NCBI GenBank assembly: GCA_946902875.1
Contig: OX336351.1
Coordinates: 4,523,761-4,587,760 of the forward strand
Source: Nematopogon swammerdamellus
Taxonomy: Eukaryota > Arthropoda > Insecta > Lepidoptera > Adelidae
Direction of reading: 5' to 3'
DNA length: 64,000 bases
The translations under genes were made by a program, and so were the position numbers. This document shows positions 1-11,410 of this stretch, in pieces (position 1 is the first letter of the stretch; the number at the start of each line of letters is the position of its first letter). The notes beneath the pieces were generated by a model. It did no database searches. It saw only the letters and a list, made by a program, of their open reading frames with translations, and was not told the DNA's origin.

Positions 1-290
1 GACCGTGGTTCGGATTCAACGTAAAACTTTAGATCCCTTCCCTTCTTACCTTACTAGGTGGTAGGTTTTATCCCGCCCGGGTTGTTACCACCGCACTGAA
101 TGAAACGTCGCTCGGTCGAAACGGCTACCTATGTAAATATATCGTGTTCTCCGTCCAGTTCAGTGTAGCCGACGTGAAATGAAGGTAAGCACTGACATGG
201 CACCTAGTTCAGCCGGTGTTATGGGCTGACATTACGGATGTTGTAGGTGATGTTGGCAACTGTGTCAGTTTCCATAAAAATAAAAAATAA
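1..290 (+). mobile_element. SINE, shared body (5S family), head cut by window edge
   Basis: Enters mid-element at the GGTTCGGATT block. It carries the whole shared body: GGTCCCTTCCC, the ACTAGGTGGTAGG block, the CACCGCACTGAATG block, and the 3' stem-loop near 228-257. It ends in an A-rich tail. The head lies outside the window. Confidence 0.85.
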
Positions 291-1987
291 ATTTCAAGAC
301 AGTTCTAGGACTAGTTTAGTTTTATTTATGGAAACCCCGACTTGCAATTTAACGTACCGCATGACACTATATTACGTTTTCTATATCCTTCTCACCTTTC
401 AATTTTAGCCTAAGCTTACACTAGCACCGGTGACACAAACAGGGGCCCCTGTTTACCTTAGCCAGCGTTTTCCAGGGCCCTTTAATAATGTTAGACAGTT
501 CAAATGAAAACGGGGGACGGGGGTGCCGCGCGGGAGGAGGGGCCGCGCCGGCGCGCGGGGAGAGGGGCGTGTGGTGCAAATGGAATTGAAAAACCTGCTT
601 CTTTAAAAATAACGCGAAAGAGACATACCCACCTTTTTCATCGTCGTTCAATTTTACACCTTCTTTCCTAGCTCTGAAGTGCTAAAATCAATTCGGTAGG
701 TTGCGCCTTGAGGCATATCGGTTGAAGGTCGATATTGAAAAAGCATAATTTGTGTGTCCTCCGAGATAAAAGTGCGCTGTTCAGGCTGCCCTTTAATTTC
801 TTTTTTTCGGGAATTGATGGCTTTGTTGCGCTCCTGTTAACGTTTAGTAACTACTGGCACATCAGATTCAGAAGATCGCTAGAAGCGTGTGTAGACTGAG
901 GCCGGTATAAGTCAGCCGATACATCGGCTGACTTATCTTAGCCAGAAGGTTCAACTAAACTAAATAGGTCTATAAAAATGAGATAGAATATAATATTATT
1001 ATTGCACACGAATCAATAATAAACAAACATAGAGAAAAAAAAAACAGATGCATATAAAAACATAGAGAGAAACAAAAAACAATAGCGCGTAAAGTTATTT
1101 TTTCTAGCCAAACATTAACTTTAACTTTTTTGCGAAAGGAATCTGCTAGAATTTTTATTCATTTCAATATTGAAGAAAGAAACGGACCTAACATGGTATT
1201 ACCATCTCTTTCTTAAAATTTAATAAAAATAATGTGGTATCAGTTTGTATTTTCTTTCTAGTAGGTATTTATTCGGAATTTAACAATAGCTATGACGAGA
1301 CATTCTGAATGTGCAGATGTGTCAATGAAATATTGTTGACGTCTGTTCTTTATGGAGAAATAAATATCTAAATCCGAATACAGACAAACATTTTCAAATC
1401 TTGACAAATCTTCTTCACCCAGTACACTATCATTTCACAAGGTAATTTCTACATCTATATATTAATATATGTAGTTTATAACAGTGGCTGTGGAAACCCT
1501 TGGTCTCCTGTGCGACGAGGCGAAGGGGGTTCTCAAAGAAATAGGGCGCCGTCTCGCGGAGACTTCGGGGGATAGCCGTGATGGATACTTCCTGTTGCAG
1601 CGCATCAGCATGGCTGTATAGAAGGGTAATGTCGCGAGCTTTATGGGCACATTCCCGGCATCGGGTCATTTAGATGAAAGTTTTTTGGGGAATGCGTGAT
1701 TTTTTAATATGTAAATTTTTTAAGTTATTATGTTATGTTATGTTAAATATTTTCATGTTATGTAGAGCAATAAAATTTTCCAAATCATTAATAAAATTTA
1801 TTGCAATATAATTTATACGTTCACGGTTAAATTGTCATCATTACAATTATTATTTTCAAACGTCGAGCAGTTTCACCAAAATGTATAAATATTATTTTTA
1901 TATTATGAAAATTACTCATATTGTTTTTAATTTTTTTATTCAATTTAGAAAATTAATTAGTCGTCTCAAACCAGGGTTTTCACGGAA
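291..1987. other. AT-rich stretch without a gene
   Basis: No reading frame or repeat is recognised apart from a GC-rich patch at about 510-565 and a perfect hairpin at 907-936. A short minus frame at 1430-1669 has no family features. Confidence 0.6.
907..936. repeat. perfect 14-bp hairpin
   Basis: ATAAGTCAGCCGAT is followed by a 2-base spacer and its exact reverse complement. It is isolated in AT-rich sequence with no terminator-like T run. Confidence 0.8.
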
Positions 1988-2135
1988 AAGCTGGGAAAGC
2001 TTCTCACGGAGAGGACTGGCGACCGCCTTTCGAAAGCCTTCCTATACGGCGGATTGGTATTGAAATTCAGAGGGGTAACGCGGCGAGCGAGGGTACGCTT
2101 GGCGTCGGCAGAGACGGGGCTTCGGCGGACTTTTC
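1985..2135 (+). pseudogene. LINE-type RT protein C-terminus, family I, copy 1
   Basis: One frame reads KLGKLLTERTGDR near 1988, then a degraded version of the FLxQRLxLxIQRGNAAS block seen intact at 3667-3893 and 39762-39929. This is the C-terminal tail found after an RT domain in some non-LTR elements. It has lost its normal stop and seems frame-shifted. The element type is uncertain. Confidence 0.5.
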
Positions 2136-2664
2136 AGAAATAATTTTTTTGTAGGTTTTCTTAATATTAATTTTAGACTAGATTTAGTTTTGGTGTCGTA
2201 TGTAGTAGCAATGATTAAATTTTTATATTTATCTTCAAACTGTATGTTTATTTAAAAAATTGAATAAAAAAATTCAACAAATAAAAAAAAACATCACTTT
2301 TATCACATTATTATAATTTATTAAACTGAGCGACGCGGCTTCTAGAATACTGTATTCTGTGCCTCGTCGTTTTATTCGCCACTTGAACTGTCCATAGATT
2401 TTCATGTTGTCGATTTCTTTTTGCCCGCTTTTAATGGTTTTGTTAAATGGAAATTCCTCTTCTCCTCCATGAAGGGAACTACATATTTCTCGCTTTAATA
2501 AGTTCTATTAGGAAAAAGATTGTAATACAGTTGGTCACGCTATTTGAATTAAAATATGCTTTGGTGTTTTTTATTTTCAATTCTTATTGGAATAAATTGG
2601 ATAAATATCACTATATATTTATTTTATTGTCACATTGACAGGTTGTTTCTTTGAATTTCGCCAG

Positions 2665-2832
2665 CGTAGGTAGCTCAGTGGTGCGGTCGGTCGACTGTCG
2701 GTCGGATCATAAGCACACATGGGCGCGGTCAGTCGCGGGATGGATGGGTGACCGCTCGACCGATGGAGGCTGACCGCGGTTCGGATTCCACGTAAAACTG
2801 TAGGTCCCTTCCCTTCTTACGTTACTAGGTGT
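2665..2832 (+). mobile_element. 5S-headed SINE, left arm of an inverted pair
   Basis: Starts with a tRNA-like A box (TAGCTCAGTGGT) and continues through the 5S-like GGATGGGTGACCGC block into the body, stopping near ACTAGGTG. It faces an opposed copy at 2875-3035. Confidence 0.85.
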
Positions 2833-2874
2833 TCAGTGCGGCGGCGGTACCGACCCAGGCGGGTTAAGCCCTAC

Positions 2875-3035
2875 CACCTAGTAAGGTAAGAATGGAAGAG
2901 ACCTACAGTTTTACGTGGAATCCGAACCACGGTCAGCCTCCAACGGTCGAGCGGTCACTCACCCAAGTACTGACCGCGCCCAGGGTTGCTTTAACAACAG
3001 TCAACCGACCGCACTACTGAGCTACCGAGGCTGAC
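2875..3035 (-). mobile_element. 5S-headed SINE, right arm of an inverted pair
   Basis: Reverse-complement copy of 2665-2832, ending with the head motif GAGCTACCGAGGCTGAC on the plus strand. About 40 bp of scrambled body sequence separates the two arms. Confidence 0.85.
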
Positions 3036-3039
3036 AAAA

Positions 3040-3298
3040 TGATATCTCTATTATATGTAATATTAATAAGTATTCTCATTATTATTTTATCTTCAATTCT
3101 CACGCTCAACTCTTTTACTACTACCTACCTACTTACATTCCACAACATTAATCAAAACTCAAACATTCAAAGGTTGACTGTAACAAATCTCTGTAAGGTA
3201 TAAGTCCGCCTTTGCACCTTATGTTTAAATGTTCTAATATACTTATTACTGTTGAATGTTTATTGGAGGATTAAAGCATTTTCTATCTATCTATCTAG
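3040..3298 (+). mobile_element. LINE 3' end with (TCTA)n tail, family E
   Basis: Carries the family block GGATAAGTCCGCCTTTGCACC in slightly altered form, then ATTGGAGGATTAAAG and a TCTATCTATCTA tail. Six copies occur here in both orientations, always ending in the same tail, as expected for 5'-truncated LINE 3' ends. Confidence 0.75.
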
Positions 3299-3666
3299 GA
3301 TTGACACATACATACACGTGTAGTGTAGACGTAAGAGCCAACAGGAACACATACAAACAAACAAGGCCCGCATAGTCATTGCACTGAGGATTGAATTAGA
3401 GAAGGCGTAGATGGTATCGGAGAGATACGATGATCATTCGCTGAGCATTCCCGAGCGTTTCGCCTTAATAAGGACCCGCCCAGACGTAGCGAGGGATCAT
3501 TACTATAGCTCGAAATTTAGAACGTCGACTCGGAGATGAGACAACAAGAGTTAGTTCACAGTTCGAATTCCATGTCACATAATACTTATTTATTAAAAAT
3601 ACACTGGTAATTAATAAAAACAAATTAAAAATGGAAAAATAACAACAGATTAAAATCAAAGTAAAA

Positions 3667-3893
3667 CTAAATTAAAATTAATGACTCCTCCATTGGGATG
3701 GTTAAAGCAGTCCCATGAACCGAAACAGCGTTCCCCCGCTGAATGGCCAAAATTATCTTTTGAGTTAGGAACGCTCTGGCACGACGATCTCCGGACGACT
3801 CCATAAGCAGTTTTCCTAACTGCTTCACTAGTTCTTTGGCGTCCGGGCTCCACACCCCAAGAGTCTCTACGGCAAAAGCGACAAACTCGTAGT
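3667..3893 (-). pseudogene. LINE-type RT protein C-terminus, family I, copy 2
   Basis: The minus frame reads YEFVAFAVETLGVWSPD, then GKLLMESSGDRRA and IQRGNAVS before a stop at 3667. The copy at 39762-39929 shares LGVWSPD, SGDRRA and IQRGN. This block follows an RT domain in some animal non-LTR elements. The RT itself is absent, so it is a fragment. Confidence 0.7.
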
Positions 3894-3929
3894 CACATAT
3901 ATATTCTCATGTTTTCAGTTCATGTCAGC

Positions 3930-4012
3930 GTTCGCGAGGAGAAGTGTTTTTGGCTCTGTCGACTGTACCATTGTTTCCTCGACACAGCCAACCATGTTGG
4001 TTAAAAAAAAAA
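3930..4012 (+). mobile_element. short SINE-like repeat, family H
   Basis: Shows TTCGCGAGGAG, CTGTCGACTG and a CACAGCCAACCATGTTGG block followed by an A run. The 3' part resembles the end of the tRNA-headed SINE. Other copies lie at 18930-19070, 36966-37080 and 41562-41700. Confidence 0.6.
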
Positions 4013-4189
4013 CGGCACGGCTAAAAGAAAGCAAATGGGTTGACATGACGTGTATTGTCCATGTCAAGTGTTATTTTCAGTTTATTTTGCGTGAAGTTCT
4101 TTTCTCTCTCGTTTTATCACTCTAACTAAGGCTTCTCTTTTTTTTCGCGCGAGTTCACTATTCGCCAGCATCTCACTGCTTGCATTGTA

Positions 4190-4425
4190 TTGTATTGTAT
4201 AATTTCATCCATAGGTAGGTAACCTACGCTTGGATGTGTCGAAAATTCCGCCAGTTCTAAATTCAATGCGAAGAAGAACTGTCAAACAAACTTCGCAAGT
4301 CACAATGTTTTGTTAGTACCTTATAAGTATTATATTACAGTAACTTACAAATAATTAACCCATACTACCGCTCACAAGAGCATTAATAATTACAGCATAA
4401 ATATGAATACTGAAGAATCTGTGTA
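4190..4425 (+). repeat. repeat F, empty-site copy
   Basis: Matches 28137-28226 plus 28421-28570 with scattered differences. It lacks the 194-bp C-element found there, so it represents the uninterrupted state. Confidence 0.8.
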
Positions 4426-5546
4426 TAAATATCTGGTGTATAGTGCCATCGTCAAAGAGACCAGAAAGAGACCACCTGGTTACTTAAGAAAAATAAAGCT
4501 TTCTCTACAGAGTCGATGTATGGGTGCCGCATGTATGTGTGTGCACTGTAGGTATAGTGCCGGCGACAGGACGGCGAGTGTTGTCCTCACTCCTCGGAGG
4601 TTGTCCGCAATCACGGACCAACTGCGCACTCTATACACTGCTAGTGATGGCACTGACTGCTGACGTACCTACTCCCGGGACGGCCGATGAAATCCCGGTT
4701 TTGCTTTTTTACCCGATTACGGCGAAGCCAAAAGGAGAGTAATGTGTTTAACCTGAATGTATGTATGTATGAGTGTTAGGAAGACTCTAGCGCCTAAAAG
4801 AAGCGTTTACTCTATGAATTACGTACATATATACCAAAATGTTCTGGAAAATCACAGGAGTTATATAGGATAGTTTAGAGATCAATCTTAATTACGTACT
4901 TGTAAAAATCTGCAATAAATCATCCATCACGTACATAGATATGAGTGAGTGTGCGCGCTGTTCGCCATCTGTGATCCTACTATTGTACTAATTGTCTATA
5001 GGCCGAAAAGTGGTTCCATACATAATAGCTAAGAGATACTGCAGGCCTATAATTAAGAACATATTAATTTCATTAAGTTCATCGTTTATTGACATTCATA
5101 TGGAGCTAAAACTGCAATTGAACTTGTCAGAATTTTTGAAAACTTGTCACATAATTGAAAATGTCCTATGAATTCTGTATTATGAATTGTGTTCGAGTGA
5201 TCTTTCGTTCATATTAACAAATCAAATCTGCAGTCACCACTTTTTTTTCGAAAATCAACTTGGCTAAGACTTTGGTGAACTGCTTTGCGTTTATATTACA
5301 TTAGGTGTTTTTTCTTGCTATTGTGAAGCTGACTGAAAAACTGTTAATAAATATTTAAAACTGTCTTCGAATGTTCAATATTGGAGGGATATTTTGTGAT
5401 ATGATAAAAAAAATAAATCAAATCAACTCAACATCTGTTTATTATACCACATTGCCTATGTCAATCCTGATGGTCCATTCTAAATATTGGTAAAAGCATT
5501 TTTCAAATCGTTTGAGTATTTTTGGAGATTACCTCCTACATCCTGA
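4426..5546. other. no gene or repeat recognised
   Basis: AT-rich sequence. Two overlapping 70-86 residue frames at 4403-4742 have no family features, and many stops occur in all frames elsewhere. Confidence 0.5.
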
Positions 5547-5648
5547 AATGAAGGGAAGCACTGACATGACACCTAGTTGACCCGGTGTTACAAGTTGACA
5601 TCACGGATGTTGTAGGTGATGTTGCCAACCGTGTCAGTTTCCATAACA
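5547..5648 (+). mobile_element. SINE 3' fragment (5S family body)
   Basis: Only the last 100 bases remain: GAAGGGAAGCACTGACATG, the ACATCAC/GTGATGT stem-loop and GTGTCAGTTTCCATAA. Confidence 0.85.
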
Positions 5649-6109
5649 TCCCAACTTACACACTTTACCTCTTATTATTAGTATAGATAGTTAGGTTTCT
5701 AACACTGTTACAAGGCTACTTAAATTAAATTGGATTACCTAACCTTTGGAAAATTATGCCAACAATTAAGGTGGTGAAATTCAGGCTGACACCTTTGAAT
5801 ATATTCAGCACGCGCGCGCAGAATCCCAATAGTCCCGGGAATCGCCTTGCCCTGCACTACACACACTTATCGGGCACTACAATTCGACTAAGCTGCCCTC
5901 CATTCATCTTGCACCGTCTACACACACTCTAGGGGTAAACTCATTCGAATTAACGTGCAACGGATTGCTTGAGACCTGTAGTTTTAATTGCTAAAATTGT
6001 GGCGAGTGCCCTCTTTGATTAAATAACGAAAAAGCTTCATTTATTGGATTGAATATGCAAAAACTGTGGTACTATTGACTGCATCTAGGCGGACAAAAAT
6101 ATAAACAGT

Positions 6110-6440
6110 GTTTTGAAAAATGCTTCATATTCGTTAAAATTCATGATTAGTTAAAATGCTTCATACTGTTTTCGGTAGATGGCAAGATACAAGAAACTAA
6201 AAAGTGTATGCGCACTTTTTAGTTTTTTGTATGGGGACCCCCGTGAATTTTTACTTTTTCTTATTTTTATTATTTGTTGTCATATCGGCCATAATAACAC
6301 GTATTCTGTGAACATTTCAACGGGCTACCTATTACGGTTCCAGAGATACAGCCCTCGGACAGACAGACGGACAGAGAGACAGACAGACGGCGTAGACTTA
6401 GTAATGGGCTCCCGTACGACGGATACGGAACCCTAAATAA
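6110..6440 (+). mobile_element. D element (GGTTCCGTA repeat)
   Basis: Includes CGGTAGATGG, GGGGACCCCCGTGAATTTT, a GACAGACAG simple tract and GATACGGAACCCT. The same blocks in the same order occur at 14526-15225 and 23756-24165. Its transposition class is not clear from the sequence. Confidence 0.7.
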
Positions 6441-6774
6441 GAAATTAATGGGGGTCACCAAACAAGAAACGTGTTTTTTATTTTTTGTTTGTTTGCCCTA
6501 TCTCAAAAATATACAAATAAATACAATAGTCAAACTTACATACAATTTAGTGCAAACTTTAAATCAAAACAATAAATAATAAAAACTAGTCAATTACATG
6601 GTTAACACCACTAACTGGTCTACCCTCCCTCCTCGGTGCGCGAGTACGACTTGCACTTGGCCCGTTTTTGTTAACTTTTTGTGTGCAATAAAATTTTCAT
6701 TTCATTTCATAGTCGTCGCGAATATATATTTGCGAGTTATGTACATTCAAACTCGTAATGTCATCAATTCATCA

Positions 6775-7432
6775 TAATCAATCATCAATACTAATAATAA
6801 ATCTGTAAGGGATGTTCATGTATTAAGTTACTTTGTTTTATGAGACACTGCGTCTGTAGACTCTATGTATGATACGAGTACTAGAACTAAATTTACGATT
6901 TTTATAAATCTTTTGTGTATGTATGTAGATAGATAGGTAGAAAATTATTTATTGCTCCAGTAAACATTAAACAGTAACAAATACATTAGAAAATTTACAT
7001 AAGGTGCAAAGGCGGACTTATCCCTTACAGAGATTTCTTACAGTCAACCTTTGGATGTTTGAGATTCGATAATATAGTGGAATGCATCGATGGTGGAATG
7101 TAAGTAGGTAGTAGCAAAAGAGTTGAGCGTGAGAATTGAAGATAAAATAATAAAAAGAATACTTACAATACATACAAGTACACGCTAGTAAAATATAAGC
7201 CATACATGTGTTAATACATATAAATTACTATGTATGTTCCTCCATAACTCTTAAACTGATCATCCGAATTCGATGAAACTTAGTACAAGCACATTTGATT
7301 ATACGGGACACAGGATAGGCTCCGGTTACGCTAAGACATGGCTCTCATACAAACCGAATTGTTCCGCCCGCCGAAATAAAGGTAAGGTTAATACGAATTT
7401 CACACGGGCGAAGCCGCGGGCAAAAGCTAGTA
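6775..7432 (+). mobile_element. Helitron-like non-autonomous element, interrupted by a LINE
   Basis: Starts A|TCATCAATACTAATAAT and ends GCGAAGCCGCGGGC, four bases, CTAG|T. Helitrons begin TC, end with a hairpin and CTRR, and insert between A and T; this fits. Related copies are 42905-43200 and 47050-47402. The copy is split by the LINE at 6927-7228. No Rep/helicase coding is present. Confidence 0.65.
6927..7228 (-). mobile_element. LINE 3' end, family E, nested
   Basis: Carries the AAGGCGGACTTATCCC block and a TAGATAGATAGG end. It is flanked by the 9-base direct repeat TATGTATGT (6918-6926 and 7229-7237). The uninterrupted Helitron-like copy near 47180 has the site once, which proves insertion. 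Confidence 0.85.
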
Positions 7433-7439
7433 CCTAAAA

Positions 7440-8510
7440 TAAAATATAATAAAGTCGGTAAAAAAGAAATATAATTTCATCATAAGGATTCCTGCGAATC
7501 ATACGAGACTTAAAACAACCTAAGAAGGAAAAGTTGTTCATTTTGTTCTCAATAATAATTTCCCGAAATTGAGGAAGCGATCACTGAAACAAACCGCATA
7601 TCTATCTACTTATATTTTGACTCGATTGAAGATTCTCGAAAAGTTTCCGCGAAATTTGTTCTCAAGGACGAATAAAATACGCGATATGAAAGTAACTGGA
7701 ATCAATTCTGCGAAACTCGATTACGCAGTTGAGTGGCTTTTAATTGACTTCTGAATATGGGGTTTCGATCAAGTTCACTTCGGTGAAAATTCACCCGATT
7801 GCTTTTGCTATTGGTTACTCAGTTGGTATTAAGATTGGGCATGCTGTTCAAATCACTGAGCAGGACCGGTGGACCGGCCAGTACCTCAGTTGTTTGAACA
7901 GTAAGCCAATGGATATTTGATGATGTAGCTCTCATGACATGAGACTGCTTAGGGCAAGAGAGACGTGAAAAATGTGCACAGTTGCACAAACATGTCCAAA
8001 TGTCCACACAAGGGGGGGGGGGGGGGGGGGGGTTATGTCTATGGGATATGGGATCTTACCCATACCACGTGACCGATTTGGGGGAGGGAGGGGTTTGTCG
8101 ATATACCACGCTGGGCGACAGGAGGGAGGGGGGGGGGGGGGAGGGGATTTATGTCCGCAGTCCTACTAGGTAACGTAGCCATACCACGTGACCAATTTGG
8201 GGGGACAAAAACGATCGCTTCGGTGGCGTGGACTGGCACTGTCAGTAGCTGTTAAGAACTCGACAGGCACTTCTTAATTACTACACCAAAAAGTATTCGC
8301 ATGTTCACATTCCATTGTTGTGAAATGGGGGGAGGTTAGTCAAGATCGGCGGTCCCACATTCGCCAACTTCCGTACTGGCCATTTCTTTATTCGCCAACT
8401 CCTTAAGTATTTGTCAACTCCTGATTTGCCTATTCCTTACTGACCTATTGTTCACTTACTTACTGCGAAAAGTACAATGAATACCAAAACCAATCAACTC
8501 TCTAGTCAGG
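7440..8510. other. non-coding stretch with G-rich tracts
   Basis: Holds a 21-G run (8012-8032), a second G-rich tract (about 8121-8146) and two copies of CCATACCACGTGACC (near 8059 and 8179), suggesting a local duplication. No gene is seen. Confidence 0.6.
8012..8032 (+). repeat. poly-G run of 21
   Basis: Uninterrupted G run. A second run of 21 G lies at 48594-48614. Confidence 0.85.
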
Positions 8511-8515
8511 TTTTT

Positions 8516-8612
8516 GTTATGTAATCCGGTATGGTTGGCTGAGTCGGAGAGGCCAAAGCACATTCTCCGACCAGCGAATATAGCCTCCGAGAAGGTAGGT
8601 GTTCTACCGGGT
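8516..8612 (-). mobile_element. tRNA-headed SINE (family T), 3' fragment
   Basis: The plus strand reads TATGTAATCCGGTATGG, GGCTGAGTCGGAG and CCTCCGAGAAGGTAGGTG. This is the 3' end of family T in reverse. Confidence 0.85.
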
Positions 8613-8619
8613 AGGTATT

Positions 8620-9140
8620 AAAAAATTTTATATTAATGTATATGTTTGAGTTATAATTTACTGAAAAATAAATATGATTGCCAATTATTACCACGCGTGG
8701 TCACAGGAGGTGGGAGGGGGAACCAAATGTGGCCTAAAATCGATCACGTGGATACGTCCATAAGAGCTTATGACCATTCTGATGGCAACTTGTGGTTCTT
8801 TCAATAGTTGTTTGTTTATTTTTTTTTGTTGTAGAAAAGCCAACATTCTCATATTTTTCCTAAATATTTATACAAATAACATATTAATTAGATTTTACTT
8901 ACACCTGTCCCTCTGATCATATTGTATTCAATATTTCGGTATAATAAGTACGAGTATCTTCATCCAGTTCTTTTTGGAGTTTCCGGCATCGTAATACCGA
9001 CTAAATTGTTGTCTAAACGTACCTGGTTTAGTTGATTGACGAGGCCTATTTCTTGATTGGACCATAACATAGAACTACAAAGATACCTTATTGCATTGTA
9101 TGTTGACGAACCTAAGTGTAACCTAGTCGGTCGTTCCGCC
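8620..9140. other. no gene recognised
   Basis: AT-rich. A CCACGCGTGGTCAC block near 8692 resembles the CACGTGACC units around 8059, so part of this may be the same unclassified repeat. Confidence 0.4.
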
Positions 9141-9141
9141 G

Positions 9142-9270
9142 AGTCATGCGGCAGGCGGGTTTTCGTTGCGCTCTAATTGGGTACTTGCAGCACAACACCG
9201 ATTGCTCTGCTTATCCCGTTTGTCGGGATACACCGTGCGGTATCTACGTATGTACTATGTATGTACTTTC
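9142..9270 (+). mobile_element. C element, 3' portion
   Basis: Contains GCAGCACAACACCGATT, a TGTCGGGATA half-hairpin and a TATGTATGTA-type tail. Internal sequence is lost relative to 25837-26177. Confidence 0.7.
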
Positions 9271-9526
9271 GCAAACTCCCTTAGTGGACTTTGGAAATAT
9301 GCGGTCGGGAGATTTATTCCCAGATCCCGCTCTCTTGGGTGATAACAGCTCGGCGGCGCGGGGCGGTGGCGGGGCGCCTGTACATAATTCATTCCGAGAG
9401 TTTCAATATGTACGAGCGGCCTGTACCTTTGCTCGGACCGTGTGAATTTGGCGCTTAGTGTTGTAGGATCCTTGCTTTACCACAACTGCACACTTGATGT
9501 GAGCCCCTTGCCAGAACTGCCCCTTG

Positions 9527-9780
9527 TCAGCCTCGGTAGCTCAGTGGTGCGGTCGGTCGACTGTTGTTAAGCAACCCTGGGCGCGGTCAGTACTCGGATG
9601 GGTGACCGCTCGAACGTTGGAGGCTGGCCGTGGTTCGGATTCGACGTAAAACTGTAGGTCACTTCCCTTGTTACCTTACTACGTGGTAGGGCTTATCCCG
9701 CCCGGGTTGGTAGCACGGCACTGAAAGAAACGTCGGTCGGTCGAAACGGCTATGTAAATAGTTCGTTCTTTGCGTCCCGA
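9527..9780 (+). mobile_element. 5S-headed SINE, 5' two thirds
   Basis: Begins GTCAGCCTCGGTAGCTCAG, then GTTAAGCAAC, GGGCGCGGTCAGTACT and GGATGGGTGACCGC (5S-like), and GGAGGCTGGC. It runs into the body as far as GGCTATGTAAATAG and then diverges. Confidence 0.9.
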
Positions 9781-9827
9781 TGCATCTCATTCCGTACACG
9801 TCGTTAAACACCACCATTGGTTGAAAT

Positions 9828-10229
9828 TTTTTTTTTAATTTAATCCGGTATGCGTGGTTGTGTCAGAGGGGCCAAAGCACATGCTCTGACTAGCCAATAT
9901 CACCTCCGAGGAGGTAAGTGCCATACCGGAGACTTCCCTGGATTGCTGGCTATACGGGACTAGAGGAGAACACAACCGAGGCTGCTATGCGGCCATCTTA
10001 CATCCAATACGGTGGTACCAACCCAGTCGGCTACAATTTGAGCCTACCACCTAGTAAGGGGCAAGGGAAGGGACCTACAGTTTTACACCGTTCCGAACGG
10101 TGAAGCAGCAGGTGTAGGTATGCACGTAAATTTTTTCGTCAGAAAAAACTCATTGGTACACGCGGACCGGATTCGAACCTCGGACCTCTCGCATGAGAAG
10201 CCGATGCCCAAACCACTTGGCCACCCGCC
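9828..10229 (-). mobile_element. tRNA-headed SINE (family T), full length
   Basis: Reading the minus strand, a tRNA-like head with A box TGGCCAAGTGGTTTGG and B box GGTTCGAATCC occupies about 10140-10229. An A-rich linker and the shared body follow, then an A-rich tail on that strand. It is not a functional tRNA gene because the head runs straight into SINE body. Sister full copies are 16062-16463 and 45670-46082. Confidence 0.92.
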
Positions 10230-10244
10230 ACTTTGTGAGTATTT

Positions 10245-11225
10245 GTGTGAGTTAGCCAGTCCCGCTGAACTCGAAAGGTAAATACATCGTACCACTGCCA
10301 ATGTTCAGAGGTCTCACTATACACCACTTATCGCAAGGTCTTGCTGCCGGCCACACTGAAGCATATTATCTCGACCACACATATTCTTTCTCGACATCAC
10401 ACATTATATTCTTGATAGGTTTTCTCAATATATCGCGATTTCTCGCGAGCTTGTATGAAGAACTGAGAGTGGGAAGATTCGGCATAGGTGTGTCGGGTTC
10501 GTGGCAAGTGGATCCTTTGTGAATTTTTTTTTATGAAATAAAAAAAAATTCACAAAGGATATCATCCACTCATGTTTTCTTTCATGCATCATTTTTGCTT
10601 GGCCGTTCGATTTTTTTTTATTTCATACATTTTTGAAGGCGGTTTTTATATTTTTTTAAATAGTTTTTATTTCACAGTTTTTTTTGTAATTTTTAGCTAT
10701 ACTCGGCGGAAATCGCCTCGCTTTCCAATCCGATCTTGACCAAATTGAAATGGGACTACGCGGGAAGCACAGCTTTCAAATAAAAAATAATCATCAAAAT
10801 CGGTTCACCCAGTCGAAAGTTCTGAGGTGACAAACATAAATAAAATACAGTCGAATTGAGAACCTCCTCCTTTTTTGAAGTCGGTTAAAAATTAATGAAA
10901 AAAAAAAACTTATTTCCACAGAGCGATAAACTTATAGAAACAACCTCATTACGGAAGTCAAAGTAGGGGCACGCCTAAACCACTGGTCTAGAGTTATTAC
11001 ATAGGTATAGATGAGCCTTCCCCATATATCGCTCCAGAAAATAATGTCACCGACTAAATCAGCTTAAAAGCTGAGTTCACAATGGCTGATGCTTATGTTA
11101 TATATATATACACGCCCCCCCCCCCCTCTCCCAAGGTGATCTTGGGCGGGGATGATGAAGATTGTCCAGCCAAAACCCAACGATGGCTGAGGTTCCAAAA
11201 AACTTGGACGAGAATTTATATAATT
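10245..11225. other. no gene; hairpin and unclassified repeats
   Basis: Holds a perfect 23-bp hairpin at 10512-10560. A GAGAACCTCCTCCTTTTTT block near 10858 precedes GAAGTCGGTT, a combination I associate with widespread lepidopteran repeats. A C run lies at 11116-11126. Confidence 0.5.
10512..10560. repeat. perfect 23-bp hairpin with 3-base loop
   Basis: ATCCTTTGTGAA plus nine T and AT is followed by GAA and the exact reverse complement. The outer GTGG/CCAC can pair with a bulge. Confidence 0.9.
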
Positions 11226-11410
11226 TATGTAAACCGGTATGGGTGGCTGAGTCAGACGGGCCAAAGCACACGCTCCGACCAGCAAACATCACCTCCGAGA
11301 AGGTAGGTGGCATATCGGGGACGAGGCGTACCTTTGGATTGCTGGCTAATACTTGACTAGAGGAGAACACAGCCGGGCTCTATGCGGCCATCGGACATCC
11401 AGTACGGTGG
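11226..11410 (-). mobile_element. tRNA-headed SINE (family T), partial
   Basis: Covers the 3' half of family T from TGTAAACCGGTATGGG to CATCCAGTACGGTGG on the plus strand. The head is missing. Confidence 0.85.

Noticed and set aside
9570..9620. Apparent 5S rRNA gene
   Set aside because: Only the internal control region is 5S-like. The first ~50 bases are tRNA-like and a SINE body follows, so it is a 5S-derived SINE head.
10140..10229. Apparent tRNA gene (A and B boxes, minus strand); also at 16370-16463, 46000-46082 and 53519-53600
   Set aside because: Each runs directly into the same A-rich linker and SINE body, and none has a free 3' end or a fully paired acceptor stem. They are SINE heads.
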